A stretch of DNA of 64,000 nucleotides from Anarhynchus alexandrinus (lineage: Eukaryota; Chordata; Aves; Charadriiformes; Charadriidae): positions 937,056 to 1,001,055 of the forward strand of contig VUYV01000155.1 in NCBI GenBank assembly GCA_008711295.1. Direction: 5' to 3'. Positions within the stretch are counted from its first letter, which is position 1, and every line of letters begins with the position of its first letter. Under the pieces are notes generated by a model. It had not been told where the DNA came from and made no database searches. It was given only the letters and a program-made list of their open reading frames with translations. The translations under genes and the position numbers were made by a program. This document shows positions 1-13,800 of the stretch, piece by piece.

Positions 1-296
1 CTGGCCACACTCTTCCCTATGCAGCCCAGGATTCCATTGGCCTTTTTGGCGACAAGGGCACATTGCTGGGTCATGGATAACTTACTATCTACCAGGACCC
101 CCAGATCCTTCTCCTCAGAACTACTTCCCAGCAGGTCTACCCCTAACCTATACTGGTGCTTAGCATTCTTCCTCCCCAGGTGCAGGACCTTGCACTTGCT
201 TTTGTTGAACCTCATTAGGTTCTTCTCTGCCCATCTCTCCAGCCTGTCCAGGTCACGCTGGATGGCAGCACAGCCCTCTGGAGTGTCAACCACCCC
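1..296 (-). repeat. CR1 LINE fragment, antisense, cut by the window edge
   Basis: The reverse complement reads the CR1 reverse-transcriptase 3' part: the stretch after the FADDTKLG block (GGCTGTGCTGCCATCCAGCG), the HLGRK-like part, and ATGACCCAGCAATGTGCCC. Frames are broken, so it is a dead copy. Confidence 0.85.
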
Positions 297-1756
297 TCAT
301 TCTTGAAGAACTGAAATCGTGGCATTGGATTCCAACTGATGCCGTATGAAGCAAGTGCCATTCTTGCTTTCGTTGCTGTGTTCTCCCTGAAGTGATTTGA
401 ACAAAATGTGCAGGTGAAAAAGAGACAGAGGCCTAAAGTGTCTTGGGTGAGACAGTAGTATTCCCCTTTCTGGCCTGTACTGTTAGATTGAAACACTGTG
501 ATTGCTCTTGGCTGAAGCCTGGGAAAGATTTGAGTCAAGCTGACAGAAAGCTTTTCTGTTCCGGTTCCTCACCTCGTCCAGTTTTAAAATGTAGAAGGTC
601 TCTCCAGTGCCACGCTTGTGTGTGCTTGAAAGCATTACCAGCTTGGTCAGAGTTGAGCAATTTGGTACTCATCTCAGGTCTCAGAGCAGGAGGAGAAGGC
701 ACCATTTCCATTGTCTGTCTCCAGAGAGTAGCTTGGTGTGGTAGATGTTACCAGAGCATGTGTAGCTGCTGATCAGATACTACACAGGGGGCCTGCCAGA
801 GCTTGCTGTATTCAAGTGTTGTGTCTATACATCCTCTTCTATCTCTATGCATTTTACAGTGAGCATGCATTTGGCATAGTGTAAGTAGTCAGACCCCAGG
901 CTGGAACCAGCACCCTCTTCTGGGGTGGGTGCCCTTGCTGGTCACCAGCTCCTTCCCCCTTCTTTGTGTGTATGTCTCCACACGAGTGAATCCTGAATCA
1001 ATTTTACTTAATGGAATAGCTTAAAACAGAGAAATGAAGATAGTCTAATATGGTCAGGAACCCACTGAGACTGATCCTTATGTTCATCTGGTAAAGAAGA
1101 GATTTGGATGTTATATCCCTGAGGTGGAAAAGGCTTTTGTGTGTTTGGTGTTTCACTCGCCTGATGGCCGCTTTGGCCTAAACCATGACAGCTGTGAGCC
1201 TCTGCTTTATTTTTTAAATGACAATGCTTAGGTGTCCTGCTTCTGGGAAGGTGCGGGGTAACAACTCTGTCAAGTAACATCTTTCTTGGTAGCACTACAA
1301 AAGGAGCATTGTTTCTTGGTGATTTTAGTGATGTTAGTGTGAGGATGTTTTGGACAGTGTTTCTACAGTACTTCCTGTACAGCGGAAAGTGGTAGTAAAT
1401 GCCAAATTCTGGAGCTGTAGGCTGGAGAGCAGGTGACCTAAACTCTGTATGCCACAGGACTGCAGAGTGCTGGAGGCTCTTCCTGAATGTTACCCAAACA
1501 TGTTGGATGTTGCTTGTAGCTGTGTCACCTGTTTTGCATAGCCATCTTTTGCTGAAAGGGAGGCAAGAGGAGGTGACAATGTAAAGGAAATACCATGATG
1601 TGGCTGGGTGTGAAGAAACCCTTGAATAACACTCGCTTCTTAGTTTGTCCTCAGCAACAGAACCACTGCGCATCCTTTGGATGCCAGGCTTGACTGATGG
1701 GGAAAACCAGAGTGAAATGTAAACACTCAGTATCTCACTTCTGACCTCATTTGTAG
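297..1756. other. Intronic sequence, no exon recognised
   Basis: Unique-looking sequence between the CR1 fragment and the first traced exon. I could not identify the preceding exon, which should end with one base of a split codon. A long antisense open frame covers 1008-1838 (see findings). Confidence 0.5.
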
Positions 1757-1818
1757 GTGCCCTGCCAGCAGTGGGAGCAGAAGAAGAGGAAGATGCTGAA
1801 TCTCCCTGGGATTCTGAG
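1757..1818 (+). CDS. ANKRD26-like exon 1 of 25 in window
   Basis: First exon I can support. Acceptor TTGTAG and donor GAG/GTACTT; enters in the middle of a codon (1 base in the missing upstream exon) and leaves in phase 0. It encodes AEEEEDAESPWDSE. An acidic run followed by ESPWDSE is a motif I recall from ANKRD26. The upstream partner exon is not in the window or was not recognised. Confidence 0.72.
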
Positions 1819-4800
1819 GTACTTTCCATGAAGGACACGGGGTAGGAGTAAGATCCAGAAGCACTTGAGAGCTTGCTTATGACTTGGGCCCTACTGTTGA
1901 TGAGACTTATTTCCTCTTTTCCTGCTTCTGCAATATGTTTGTAACTGGGAGCCCTTGGAATACTTCTCTTCTAGGCCAGCTGTTCAGTTAGGATTGGGAT
2001 GAAGTTAGATCAAGCTAACAACTTGGGTCTGGCCTTTGAGTATGGTTTCTAGTGTAGTATTTGTGAAGTTTCTTGCTGCTTAAAATACTCCTGAGCTTTT
2101 CCCAGGGGCCGGCAGGATTGTTGCTTTTTCCACCATACAGCCCTATTCTACTGACCTGGTCAGTGGTTGCCATTAGGGTCTACAACCTAGACAGTTAGCT
2201 GCTTCTGAATAGATCCTCTACCTTTTGTAGGTGTACTTCAGCCCTTTTTGAAAGTCATGTTCAACAGAGATACCACATATGCTGGCTGTGCTTGCCGTTT
2301 TAGTTCTTTCTGTCTGTGGTAATGGGCTAGAAGAAAATGAGCAGGATCTGTAGCTAACCTCCTCTTGCTTTTCTTGTGAGGAAAACCAAACTATTCCCCA
2401 CCCTCTTTTTAAAAATACAAGACTAAAATATTACTATTTTTTTTTCAGGTAGCCTTAGTTTCTGTAAGCTTTGCCTTGGTAGTCTTTGTTCAACCCAAAT
2501 TGCCCTTGTGATTGGGAATAGCGGTGTGTTCACTGTATGATACGTGTGTAGGGAACATAAGCACAAACTTATGGCAGGTGCAAGTTCACTACAAATGTTG
2601 GATCACCACAGACCTGCAGTTATTGGTTCACAACCCACATCTGGAGTTACCATGTTAATTCTCTTTTGTGGCAGTCCGGTTTGTCAAGGTTTATCAACGT
2701 GACAGAATAGCTTAGATGAGTTGTGAGATTTTTGCCTAAGATCTGAAAACACACACAACTGCTGTGATTTTCCTGGATGTGTCCTTTCCAAGGGTCCTTT
2801 CCAAGGATGTGTCCCTTTCCAAAGGTTTTTGCATCTCTAATGTACTTGATACTGTGCTATGCAAGTTGGCTTAGCAGGAGCTTTTTGCATATTAAGGAGT
2901 TGAAATTGCATATCTACCAATTCTCATGCATGTGTTTTAGATTATACAGACGGATTCTGAAAGTCTGAGAAAAGTATCATCCGGTGTGTTGCTCCCAACT
3001 GCAGACAGACGTGGAGCATGCTCGCAGATTGTTTCAGGGGAACGCGACAATGGTAACTTCATGGTGGACTAAATGTTTGTCTGTAAGCATTTGTAGGCTA
3101 AAGTGAACTTCTATCAGTGTCTGTGTAAGGAATGCTGTTATGATGTGGGTGTGTGACACAGCAATGAAGCAAATAACTGGTGTTAATTAACAAATACTGG
3201 CGCTTGCTGACCAGTTTATAAAGGAAGTTGTCTTGTTTGCATTATGTGCATTCTTGGGGCGTGTTTGTATTTTTTTGGATTCAGGTTGTTACATAGTGAT
3301 GAAAATGTATGGGGTTTAGGACTGACATGTCTGAACATTTAAACATTCTTGGATGATAATGCAGCAGAAGAAAGCTATGATCTGGCTAACTTTTGTTTTC
3401 TCCTAGCTTAATTTTTGACAGCTTTCTGTTGTGCTTTGCCGAGGAGCTAAAATGTGACTAAAAATTCAGGTTTTGTTGCTAAGGGTTTCTGCCTGTAGTT
3501 TGTGACACCGTCTCCTGAGCTTTTTGAGCATAGGATGGCAGGAAAGTTTTGCTATTGGGGTAGAAGTATTTTCTGAAGGATTTCACCTTTATCAAATAGT
3601 TTGTCAGTCCTGCTTGTAGTATAGGTACAATAGGATAGCCGAAGAAGCTAATCCAGTTTTAGTTTAATAAGCTGGAAGCAAAACTTTACAAGCTCTTGGG
3701 ACCTTGTATATCTACTTGTTGAGTAGTTGTTGTGGAAGTCTACTTTGTCCAAATAAGTTTTAAATCAGTGTGAAAAGGGGGTAAAAGGTAATTATGGTAA
3801 TCTTTCTAAGGTATTTCCATACTGCTACACCACCAAGTTTCCTGACATCAAATACTGTTTGGTTTTTAATGATTTTTTTTCTGTGGAGCTTTTCTCAGTA
3901 CCATTTCATATACTTCTTTCATAAGATGACTCAAACTGTAAGATGACTAAAGCAGAGGATTGGAGAAATATAGATGGGCCAGTAGATTGTGTGGGTTTGG
4001 AAATTATTTAACATTGTGCAAAAGTTAAAAAAAAAAAAGTTTGGAACTATGTTACAATTGGAGATTACAACCAAAAAACATTTGTTTCTTTTGTTTCCTT
4101 GCAAGCTGAACCAGAACAATCTGTTGAGAAATAGCTTGATTTTTTTACCTCATTGAGTGATACATGTATGAGGTTTCTGTGTCTGCACCCATGCTTTCTC
4201 TGTCCCATCAATGGAAAGGAAATACTTCTCAAAATTAAATACTTGTAGGATAATCACAGTCACAGTGCTGTTGGAGTGTTTTATGATCATTCGTTACAGC
4301 AGACCAGCTTTGGCTTCTGAAATAATCCTTTTAGAAAGCAGGATTCAGCTCTTCAAAAGGACTAAATATTTTGATCTTTCTCTTTTAACGAGCAGGACCT
4401 TATTGCTTCACATGAATTGTCCCAGTTGTGTGATTGTTATTTTTTAAATCCAAGGTGCACAATGGGAATTATGTGTTGTCCATTTCTTATATACTAATGC
4501 AAATGCTGTATGACAAGGTAAATTGAATGTTGGGTATCATACTCTCGATGAAATAATGCTTGCAACTAATACTTAGTTGTAGAAACTACTGTTGAATGGA
4601 GTAAAAGATACCTTCAATTAAATAAAATAACACTTTCCAAAACATTTTTCATCTCTAGGCCTTTTGGAGAAACCCAACAATTGCCAGGCAAGTATTTGTT
4701 CATGTCAGACTGACTACTTGTTGTGCTCACTGAATAGTATGTAGTTACTTTGAATTTGGTTTTATATCATTGGATTGTGTCTTTCATAGCTGAAGACTCC

Positions 4801-7800
4801 TGAATCTGTTTTGGAAATGAATGAAACGTCTCCTAAAAGAAGGCAACAGAAATCAGGTAATGTTCACTTTATGTGGTTCTGGGTTTAGCTTCATAATCTT
4901 TCTGGATAGGAGTATTTAATAAAGCATATGACTGACCTGTTTTGCAGATCTGTTGGAGGAATTCGGTTTAGGAGATGCAGAGGACATTGAAGGTATTCAT
5001 AGCGGTCTTTTTATAGTGTTCTTTTATAGACAGACACATTGTACTTGCAAATTTTGTCCTAATATAAAATCAATGGTTTGAGCAAGGTGTTTTGGGAGCA
5101 GAGGGTCTACTGAAAAACTCCTCTATGTATGTGTGTACTCCCTCCTCTAGTTTGCCATTCAACACTGTAAATACTCTTCCATGATGTAGACTTCCTCCAC
5201 TATACCTGCCATCATCTCCCCCTTTCAGTCAGTTCTCAAGTTTGCTTTCCTTCCAATTTCTCAAAAAAACCCTTCCTGGTTCCCTGAGCATGTGCTTTGG
5301 CTGATTCCAGGCTAGAGATCTGGAAGCTAAGCTGTCCAGGAGCTGCAGGTGAGACAGAAAGAGTAATTCTTGGGTTCATGTCATAGTTGCACTTAGCAGG
5401 AATTGTTACTTGCTTGGCTTTTCTCTACCTGTCTGGCAGTTGTTTTGAAACATGTAGTAAATACGTTCCTTTGAGGCTTCCCTCTCTTGTTTCATGGAAA
5501 CTGGCTGGCAGGTTCAGAGGTAGGGGAAGGAAGTGGGGAAGAGAGACAAGGTGGGAGGAAATGACAGTGTCAGCATGTTCTCAGGAATTCTCTTTTCTTT
5601 AGAAACAAGGCTAAAAGTGAAGCAACTAGCTGGTCTGCTATATATTGGAGAGAGGATAAGTGACCTTAATGATTTTTTACTTTCTCTGTTCCAACATGTA
5701 TTGATTTGCATATTTGTTAATTAGATGAGAAACAATTCCCCGTTCAGGTTTTAGAGTTTCTACAATCAGCTATTGAAAATATAAACCAGAGAGAGGTGAA
5801 CAGATATGTTTGTAAGTAAAGTAGGTAATTGGAAATATTTTTTTAAATTATTGTAACTTCTAAGTATGAAATAGAAATAGTTCCAAGTTCTTTGGCATCC
5901 TTGTTTTAGGGGGAAAAAAACATCACCGTTTGTTCTTTTGACAATAATAGAGATTAAACTTCTCTCTAGGAAAAATACCTCTCTTCTTCTCCTCCTCTCA
6001 CCCTTCTCCTCTCTCATGTATTTGCAATGGGTAAGCAACAACAGGTCCTCTTTTGCCCTTTAATTTGCAGTGGTAGTGTTTTTGTAAGATGCATAGAGGT
6101 TTGTTAAAAGTTGTTCAGTTAAAACATGAGTTTTGGTTTTGTCTGTATTGCACAGTAATGTGAAATGTAGCCCTATAGTGGACCAGTGTGTTATAATATT
6201 ACAAACACAGAAAGGAAAGACTGCCTGTTCATAGCTCGTTTCATGTTAGCTATTTTGCCTGTGTGTCTTATTCATTTATGTCATGCTGGTTTTTACCCAT
6301 GTGTTATCTTGAAGATCGGGTGTTAAGAAGTATATATGAAAATTTCTTTCAAACTTTTATGTTTGGATTTGGATTTAAGCAATTTAGATTTTCAGCAAAG
6401 CATCATGATTTCTGTGGCATAAATATTTCTAACTCTAAAAGGGTTGAATGCCACCCTTCACAAGTTTATTTCATAAATCTGGAAAACGGGAACAGTATAT
6501 TGCACAATTAAATGTTGAATGATAGATTAAATTTCCCATTTTTACTTTGTTACTGACTCATAGTGATAACTTCTTAAGATCTATTTTTGGGTCAAAATTA
6601 AATAGTGATGTTCTCGTATTTTCTGTGCAGAAGAGCAGCTGCTTTGCACTGTAATCTGTAAAAAGTCATTATGTAAGACAATTTATGAGGAGGGAAATCT
6701 TGGAAGAGAGAGGAGACGTAAAGGCCAATTGGAAAGAACACTAAAAGTCATCTTTCGATGATGACCTAGAGAACAGGCAAAGTAAAACGTAGGGGGGGTT
6801 TGCATCTTTTGTATGCACAGGGATTTCTGTGTATTCATGTTAGGCACAAAGCCACATTCATCTGACCCCACTGCAGGTATCCATTAATAAAAATACACGC
6901 TAGTAATAAATGACTTGCAAAAATACTACGATTTAATTTACTCTGTAAATTTTTGATATATATGTTTTAAATGGTAGGTTCTTCAGAAGCTTCAGACTGG
7001 GGTTCTACTAGTGTTTTTACTAAAAATTTTTCCCTGTGCTAAATGTGAAAAAGTCTTGACAATGAGGGGTTATACACCTTTCACAATGTTGACAGAAGCC
7101 AATAAAACAGAAAATAGATTCATTAATTACTGCTCCAAGAAGTGAAGAAATTTTACTTGCAACAGCTAATTTTTTTTAATTTTGGTTTTGAATTATTTTT
7201 CCAGTGGCCGGAAAAATAATTATTGACTAGAGTTACTGACACCATGAGAACTGGAATTTTGCAGATGGAGGAACATTGTTGCCCTTCATCTTCCCTGCCT
7301 TTTTCCTTATTCTGTGCCCACTGTAGAGAACTTTCAAGATTGATTAAACCCTATGGAAAAGAAATCTTACAGACTCCAAGGATCCTAAAATCTTATCTAA
7401 AGACTGAGACTTTAGACTCAGATAGCTGCTACGGAAAACTTTAGCATGATGGGCAAGACTGAATACTAGTTTGGGTTGCTTTTGATTTAAGCAGTATGGC
7501 ACCTAATTTTAAACACTCTGGGCTCTGAAACAGGATCCAAAACATTAAGACACCTGCATTCTCTGAAGAGAGAATATGAATTGCATGTTTAGAAGGCCAG
7601 TACAAAACTCTGGGTGCTGACAGCTTTCGGGCAGATACAGTCAACCAGAAAAGCTTCAGTCTGTGTTGTGCAGTATTCTTCAGGAAAGGTGTCACAGCTC
7701 TCCTGCATCCACAAAATACTTAGTTTATCTTTTAAGCAGAATTGTGGTGTCCATGTTACATGGTGGGAGTAAGCACACATATCAAGTTCTGTGGTAGGAA

Positions 7801-10800
7801 GCTGCATGTATGTTGCAGTTTGTGACCTGAATGAACATTGATGAAATGAGAGAAGAAATTTGGTAAGTGTTTGTTTATGGAGACAATGTAGGAGCCGTCC
7901 CATCTGTCTCAGAGATTAACCACGCCATGCGGTACTTGGGGTGGAGAGGCTTCTTATGAGTAGTAGAAACTCCAAGCACACTGGTGTGTCTAAACTCTTG
8001 TCATTCTAGGAGATATTGTTACCACCCAAGAGGCTTATGTGCAAATTACCAACATCTGTGCCTACTTCTGCTCTCTTGAGTTCTTTTCCTTTTGTTTTCT
8101 GAAAGGATGTTGCAAATCAGTGTGCCATCTGTGCAGATACTTCTCTTGGAATTCATCAGGCTCCAATGCTTCTGGCCACCCCTTTTAGTTTGCACTCCCA
8201 GAACTGTATGCTCAACGAGGGAGGGACTTGATGGTTCAAATTATCCAGTCACATTACAATTCTAGTAAGAGGGACAAGGATCCATTTACAAAAACTATCC
8301 ATAACTATTGGAGAAAAGGAAGATGTTGATCTTCAAATTATGGAGGTTACTTGTATAGGGGCTAAGCATTTACTTATTCTAAGCAACTTGATATTGATAA
8401 TTTACGACAGTCTCTACAGTACCTTCTATGGTGCTATCTACAAATGTTCCTTGACCACCAGCACATCTATCCACTATTTCTAATGCTGGTTGGAACCTTC
8501 ATCTGCACAAACAGCTTGGTATTGGGATATCTACAAGCATCAGTAAAGGCTAAATCTACTGTGATCTTGAAAAACAAGAAGAAGGGAAAAATGCCTGTTT
8601 TTGTTATAGAACATTATCCTTAGATAATCATTAATTAGTGTTGTTATTATTATCTTTAATACTCGTCAGGCTGTCTGAAATGCGTCATAGTCATCAACAG
8701 ATCATTGTAACAACTCCGTGAAATAAGTGCAGTCAACCCACTAATGTGTGCTGGGAAATGCCTTTTGCTAAAATACCCAAAGAACACATTTACAAAAAAA
8801 TCTGGGAAATTGCGCCCACCAGTGATTGAGGTGGGAGGAGAAGGTTGTTATTTCACACTGTGTAACTTAAGGTTAGAATTGACCGCTGGAGACCTCTATG
8901 ACTGACTGAGGAGCACAGGTTTCCAATACAGACGTATGAGTTGTAAGCTTGTATCTAATGTAATCACCTTCAAGAAATGAAAGCTTGCAAAAAGAGTCAC
9001 CTAAAGCAGAAAATGCCAGAAGTGAGGTTGGCTGTAGCTCATTAATACTGGACCCTTTCATATTTTTATGATGATATCTATTTTCTCCCTGTCTTGCTCA
9101 CTTTTCTTGTAGGAAGAATAGAATATTGTGTCCCTCTTTAGCAGTGAAGTTTTGTGTATATGAAGGCTATTGTGTCGAAACCATAGAATTATGGAGCAGA
9201 AAAGGAGGTGCAGAGTGATTAGAGTGAAAAGCCTCCATCGCTGTTTTTAGATGCCACACTTGAGATTCTGGGACTTGTTTCTTTCTGGATACTTGGTACT
9301 CTAAAGTGTTTGTTGTGCCTTCCACACAAAAAATGACAATGAGTTGCTGTTTCTAAGTTGTTTCTGGGACTATGTGGAGTCCAATTCTCACATGTAGCAG
9401 AGATTCAAGGTAGGCGCCCCATAATGGGGAGCCCAGACTGAGTGACTGCTTCTGAGGAGTTTGTGACCCGTCCAATATTACTTAGAAATTCTGAGAGAGG
9501 AAAGGGTGGTATCCATTTTTCAAGAGTACAAGTGAAACATCTGGATCATGGGTTGTTTCTCAACATTTCACAAGCCAGCCTCTTGTTCAGTGTCCCATCC
9601 ATATCTTCTGCAGCAGATGAGGCAGCAGTTTGACTGAAATACTCAGTCCAGATCCACGTCTGGAGACAGATTTGTTTCGCACATGGATTAAAGCTGGGGC
9701 CTTAAAGATTTCAAGCCTGTGATTTTGTTGCTTGTGATTTTCTGTGCACAACAAATAGGGAAATTAAAATTGCTGGAGGAAGGTAGCTAGTTGCTGCATG
9801 GTGCGCAGTGTGTGCCATGAGAGACAGAGAGAGGCATGAGAGACAGAGAGATGACCCATCTTTAAGAAACAGGAATGGTTTATTTATGACCTTCTATAGT
9901 TGTTTTCAGCAAATTTCCTTTATGCATTAAGAAGTAAAATGCCCTGGGAAAAAAGAATTCACACAGATGCATCTTAAATCTGTATTACGATATTTTTCTC
10001 GCTAGGAGCTCACAAATTTGAGGGGATGTGTTATTTTGTGTTAAGATTTTTCTCACAAATATGGTGATTCAAGATGTGCTCTAGGTGTAAATATGTAGCA
10101 TTAAGTCATGCTCATTATAAAAATATGTGGTTTTCACTGTAGGTGACTCCTCAGGATCTAGTTTTCATATGTCGTCATCAGCTGAAAAAGACGACGTCAA
10201 GGATGCCATTGAAACCTATGGGGTGCAGGTATGTAAAACCAAATATTTTGAATTAGGGTCTCTGGTAAATTGTATTATATGCTAAGGTAAAGAAGACTTA
10301 GCAGTCAGTGAATAATGCTGAAGGTAGTCCTGTAGATGAAGGTTGTATTATAGTCTGAAGTAAAGTTGGATGCAGTCTTCTTATGGTGGGGTAAAATCAT
10401 CATTATGTTGGATACTTGCTGTTATGCTGATTTGTTTCCAGCTGGTTTGCTTAAATTTTGACCAGTGTTTTTCCTTTTGTACAGTGCTGAGAAACAGTGC
10501 GGTCAAATGCATTTTTTCCCTTATGCAAAATGCACATTCAAATGAAGAGGGAGTTTTGTCTATAATATGCTGAACTGTTTGATTAAACATGCCTGCTCTT
10601 CCTCTTTGTAAGAGAACGATCAAACAAAAAGCTTGACATTTGGTGACCTTTCTGATGTTTCTCTGCCTCTGCAAAGTAAGCACTTGTTTGGCCATGTTAA
10701 TAAGTGTGTGAAAAGGGGTTGGTTTTTTTAAGAGGGCATTCTAGAGGAGAATAAGGCAGGCATCTTGTTTGTGTTGGGCACAGAGGACAGTGCTGGATAA

Positions 10801-13800
10801 GAGGGGCCTGGAGTCTTCTGTAACACCTCAAGGGACAGTGGAGCAAACTATTTCCACCCCACACTCGGGCACCGTGAAAGAGGGGCATGCTTAATTTTAA
10901 CAGGCAGAGCACAGAACTTAAGCCTATTGGAAGGTGGTAGTAGTTGGGCAATGAACTTGGTAATGGAGAGGCCGAGACAGATGGTGGCTGGCTGAGGTGC
11001 TCCTTCCGTGTTCTGAAGAGAGGAGTTTTTGCAGAGGGAGAAAAGGGACTGGCTAATGAGAAAAGAGAGCAAGGGGTTGGATGGTTGTAGCCCATTGGGA
11101 CACCAAGGCTGCAGACCCTGTTTAGAAGGCACCATGAGCTAAGGTTGCATGTGGGGAGGGAGTGTGTTGGGAGGAGTGTGACAGGAGCAGTCAGAACTGT
11201 TGAGGAACAGAGCACAGGGTCAGGGATGTGAGGAGACTCTGTGGGGTTGAGGCATGGTATGATTTTCCTACAAACTTTGGTTCCTGATTTTTGAGATGAG
11301 GTAAGGAATGGACAGGTTTCCCTAATAAATGCTTTTCTTTGGAGCTTGGAATGGAATTTGATATTTCTGAATCTTGGGTGAAGAAATAGTCCTAACTTAG
11401 CCAATTCTTTGTGTGGTGGACAGTAAAAAGCTTCTTGTGTTCATTCACGTTGTATTAGCTTAGCTGGTAGGGGACTGTGAAATGTCAAACAGTAGAGAAT
11501 AATAGAAGAAGGAGGGTGAGAAAATGTAGGCAGTTATAATGAAAAATGGTATTAAAGCAATAAAATGTGGGGGGAAAAAAAATTGCTTTGTGACAAATGT
11601 CACCAGGTACAGAAAGCAGGCAGGCTGAAAGGTAAAAGCAACCCTAATGCCCAGACAAATCTAAGCCAAGAAAAACTGTTGTCTCTGAAGTTCTTTTATT
11701 TTTAAGAAAAGTATGATTCCATGAACTTTTAATTTAGTATCCCTTGATTTTATTATAAAACTTGCTTTCAAAATGTCTTATTTCTATTATTTGTGTTATA
11801 TGATAGGATGAGTTTGCAACAGAAATTACCTAGATTAACTGTAACTTCCTTTTTCTTGGTAATTTTTCTGTCTGTACCTGTTTACTTAAGGATAAACGTA
11901 TTTTAGAAACTACCAACTTGATAGAACAAGCAGCACATGAAAATCAGACTGACAAAGCAGAAATTTCACATCAGGAAGCCCTAGCAGAAAACGAGGAATC
12001 GCACACTGCTGCCAAGCAGTTAAGTCCAAAACCTTGGGAAGAAAGATATGAAAGAATGTGGGTTGAAAATGAGAAAAGGGAATTGAAAACAAATTTTAAA
12101 AACATTACAGCAGAGCTGAAGCAGCTGTTTGGTGAAATTAATGAAACTGGGAAAACTACTTCCCTTGTGGAAGACATGTCGGAAGATGGCTTCAGTGAAG
12201 AATTGAAGAGTTCTCATGTTGTTTCATCTCGTGCGACAGAATCAAGTAATAAGTTAGAAAGTAAAGGTGAATTTGGAGATACTAAACTTATGCTAGGTGG
12301 AAAAGTACCCAAAATGGAAATTGTAATTCCGAATCTCGGTGTCCTTCCTGATCAAAATAACTTAAATGCAAACATGGAAGATACCTGGAGTACAGATGAA
12401 GAAGATAGCACAAACGATACAGATAATACAAAGGTGCCTCTAGCAAAAGGAGAGGAAAAGAAAATGCCTGCTGTGGAAATGGGAGAGAATGAAAATGCAA
12501 GTAGTAGAAATGTAGAGGGAAGTCCTGAATACTCCCTGAGACATAGCTTAAAAACAAGTATTTTGGATGACGTTTCTAATATTCTTCCCAAAATAAGACC
12601 TGTTTCTACCAATGATGAAAATGCATTTTTTGTAACAGAAAGGAAACTTGGAAAAGACTCTGGATTTAATCGTGATGTTCCCAGGGACTGCCTTATTGAC
12701 AATAATAAAATAGGAGAAACAGAAATCGAAAGTCTTTTTGCAAATGCTCAGCAATCGTGTGGCATGCTGAAAAGGAATCTTGATGAAGAGCTAAAACAAG
12801 ATATGGAAAGATTTAAGAGTAAGGTAGGAATGCTGCAAATAGTATTCCTGGCTTTGGAGAAAGAGAAGGTACAGCTGCAAAAAGAGGTAGAAGTTCACCT
12901 GCTACTCCTTATTCTTTAGTCTTTCTCCATATCAATGGTCCTGTTCATTTTAGCTATTCATCATTAAGGGAAGATGTTTTGTGCAAATTTTTATTTTAAT
13001 GGAAATACACTACTTATGAGAAGAGCAGTGGAGAGTTGTCCTTTTCCCCATATTTGGAAAACAGAATATATTATTGCTCCAGTTTAACAATAGGTGGCAC
13101 TCAGTTCCAGTGTAAGTAGTTATCACTTCATTGCCATAAAAAGAAATGCACACTATTACATCAGTTCTGATTCTGAATCAAAGAATGAAAATAGCTTCTG
13201 AACAGGGTCTTGACTGATCTATTCATTTGCTGTGATTTCCGCATGGTGTGTCTTCATTGCCCTTTGCTAAAATTCCTGTTTGCTGTGAAACAATTTCTTC
13301 TTGTGTGTTTGGAATATATCTCTCTTTCTTTTTATATTCCACCACCCACCCGCCCCCCAAAGCATTAGACCAGCACACTTCCACTTGATTTTTTTTTTTT
13401 CTGTGTTTTTACAACTAACATTGTGCCGTCCTTCTAACTCTTTGTCCATCAGCAATGCTTTCACTTTTTTGTTGTTCATGTTTTAAGATACACTATTGTT
13501 TTCTTTCTAAGGGCTATGTTTTTGTTATCTCTGTAATCATGAGTGAATTCAAAGTACTTTCAACAATTTAATACACTTTGTAGTGTAATTTTGTGAAAAT
13601 GCCTCTCTATATGAATTAAAAAAATGTTTTCGTTTTACATTATTTCAGAGGTAAAGCCTGAATTATTCAATTTTGGATGTGGTGTTTCTCTCTTCTAGAA
13701 ATACTGAGAAATATATGAAGCTTAACTTTCTTTTTGTAGGTTGAGAAGGAAAAAAGCAAACAAAGATGTCTCAAAACCCAGGCAGTGGCAAAACAGGAAG

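Noticed and set aside
4993..10142. Possible missed exon near 5730-5820 (ends AAACAATTCCCCGTTCAG then an open stretch)
   Set aside because: The phases of exons 3 and 4 already join correctly, and the candidate has no family-like peptide or clear donor.
10697..11404. 235-codon minus-strand open frame within the intron between exons 4 and 5
   Set aside because: It starts at a TTG, not ATG; the sequence is purine-biased on the plus strand, which removes stops by composition; Pro/Ser/Leu-rich translation with no family resemblance.
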